In this document: one piece after another, positions 4,470 to 5,014 of the stretch
Layout of the letters: each line of letters begins with the position of its first letter
How positions within the stretch are numbered: position 1 is the stretch's first letter
Assembly (NCBI GenBank): GCA_027346035.1
Contig: DAIESZ010000354.1
Span: forward strand, 1-5,014
DNA: 5,014 bases
Direction of reading: 5' to 3'
Source of the DNA: Propionibacteriaceae bacterium
GTDB taxonomy: Bacteria > Actinomycetota > Actinomycetes > Propionibacteriales > Propionibacteriaceae
Position numbers and translations under genes: made by a program
The notes under the pieces: generated by a model
The model's input: the letters and a program-made list of their open reading frames with translations, nothing else
What the model was told of the DNA's origin: nothing
Database searches by the model: none

Positions 4470-5014
4470 TCACACGTTACCGGGCCCCGAGGCGGGGGCG
4501 TGCGGCGCGAAGAGCCGGTCGAGCCCGGGCGCGCGGCGGATGCGCTCGACCAGTCGAGTCATCACGCCCGCCACGAGCCACCAGCCGATCGCCGTCACGA
4601 GGCCGCCGAAGAGCAGCCCGGCGACAACGTCCCATGGGTAGTGGGCGGCGATGTAGACGCGGGCGAAGGCGAGCGCCAGAGCGGCCACCCAGGTCACCGC
4701 GCCGAGGCGGCGACTGACGAACCACAGGCCCGCGGCGACCGCGCCGGCCATGACGGCGTGATCCGAGGGGAAGGACGCGTCCGTCGTCCGGTGGGCGAGG
4801 ACGAGCAACCCGGAGAAGTGCTCGTAGGGGCGCCGTTCGTCGACCGCCGCGCCGACGAGCTGGTTCAGCGCCAGGGCGAGGAGCATGCCCAGGGGCCCCC
4901 ACACGGCGGCGGCGAGCGTCCTGGAGGGACGGCTTCGCGCCACCCAGAGGCCGAGGGCGATGAGGAGGGCGAAGAGCGCCACGCCGTAGGTCGCATATGC
5001 GTAGACCATCCCGT
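4470..5014 (-). CDS. PAP2-family phosphatase, BcrC-like undecaprenyl-diphosphatase (5' end likely outside the window)
   Basis: A membrane phosphatase of the PAP2 superfamily. Relatives of the BcrC type remove a phosphate from undecaprenyl diphosphate on the outer face of the membrane, recycling the carrier for cell-wall synthesis. Counting from the ATG at 5009 (179 aa), motif 1 is NQLVGAAVDERRP (49-61), lacking the Lys of the general PAP2 motif as in BcrC. Motif 2 is ASFPSDHA (78-85) with His84, and motif 3 is ARVYIAAHYPWDV (116-128) with Arg117, His123 and Asp127. Membrane spans are near 5-24, 33-53, 86-99, 104-118 and 127-150. The ATG at 5009 is probably internal: no ribosome-binding site is visible, the frame is open to the edge, and BcrC proteins carry about 20 more residues before the equivalent MV position. 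The gene precedes DedA by four bases. Confidence 0.88.
   Translation of the reverse strand, partial: GMVYAYATYGVALFALLIALGLWVARSRPSRTLAAAVWGPLGMLLALALNQLVGAAVDERRPYEHFSGLLVLAHRTTDASFPSDHAVMAGAVAAGLWFVSRRLGAVTWVAALALAFARVYIAAHYPWDVVAGLLFGGLVTAIGWWLVAGVMTRLVERIRRAPGLDRLFAPHAPASGPGNV

Noticed and set aside
3836..4717. A 293-codon plus-strand open frame across DedA and PAP2
   Set aside because: It is antisense to two genes with clear family motifs and membrane segments. The frame itself is charged low-complexity sequence.

Overview
The window is very GC-rich DNA whose codon use (G or C at almost every third position), GTG starts and protein families point to a high-GC Gram-positive actinomycete. 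A Micrococcales-type organism would fit, but the sequence alone does not fix the genus. Six protein-coding genes are supported, two of them cut by the window edges, plus one truncated gene remnant. Every gene except one reads leftwards (minus strand).

Left part (1-1545, minus strand): an M20-family amidohydrolase/carboxypeptidase gene is followed, with a 4-base GTGA overlap, by the start of a DHA2-type major facilitator transporter that runs off the left edge. They look like a two-gene operon for hydrolysing and moving an N-acylated or amide-conjugated small molecule.

Middle (1546-2400): a gap of about 290 bases separates the divergent amidohydrolase and a small plus-strand gene for a secreted, two-cysteine protein of unknown function. 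That gene converges on an aldo/keto reductase gene (minus strand). The 80 bases between their stop codons contain a very long GC-rich hairpin (2348-2392), probably a bidirectional terminator.

Right part (3370-5014): upstream of the reductase lies a 225-base non-coding stretch packed with inverted repeats. It includes a good intrinsic terminator for leftward transcription at 3538-3573. To its right is an 82-codon 3' remnant of a secreted HAD-family acid phosphatase, which keeps motif IV but has lost its catalytic N-terminal part. The remnant abuts, in a different frame, the end of a DedA-family membrane protein gene. Four bases upstream of DedA is a BcrC-like PAP2 phosphatase gene whose 5' end probably lies beyond the right edge. 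PAP2 and DedA form a tight pair that plausibly acts in recycling undecaprenyl (C55) lipid carrier: dephosphorylation plus flipping.

I see no CRISPR array, RNA gene, insertion sequence, phage gene or defence cassette. The most unusual items are the phosphatase remnant spliced against DedA, the PAP2-DedA pairing, the hairpin-rich intergenic region, and the uncharacterised secreted protein.
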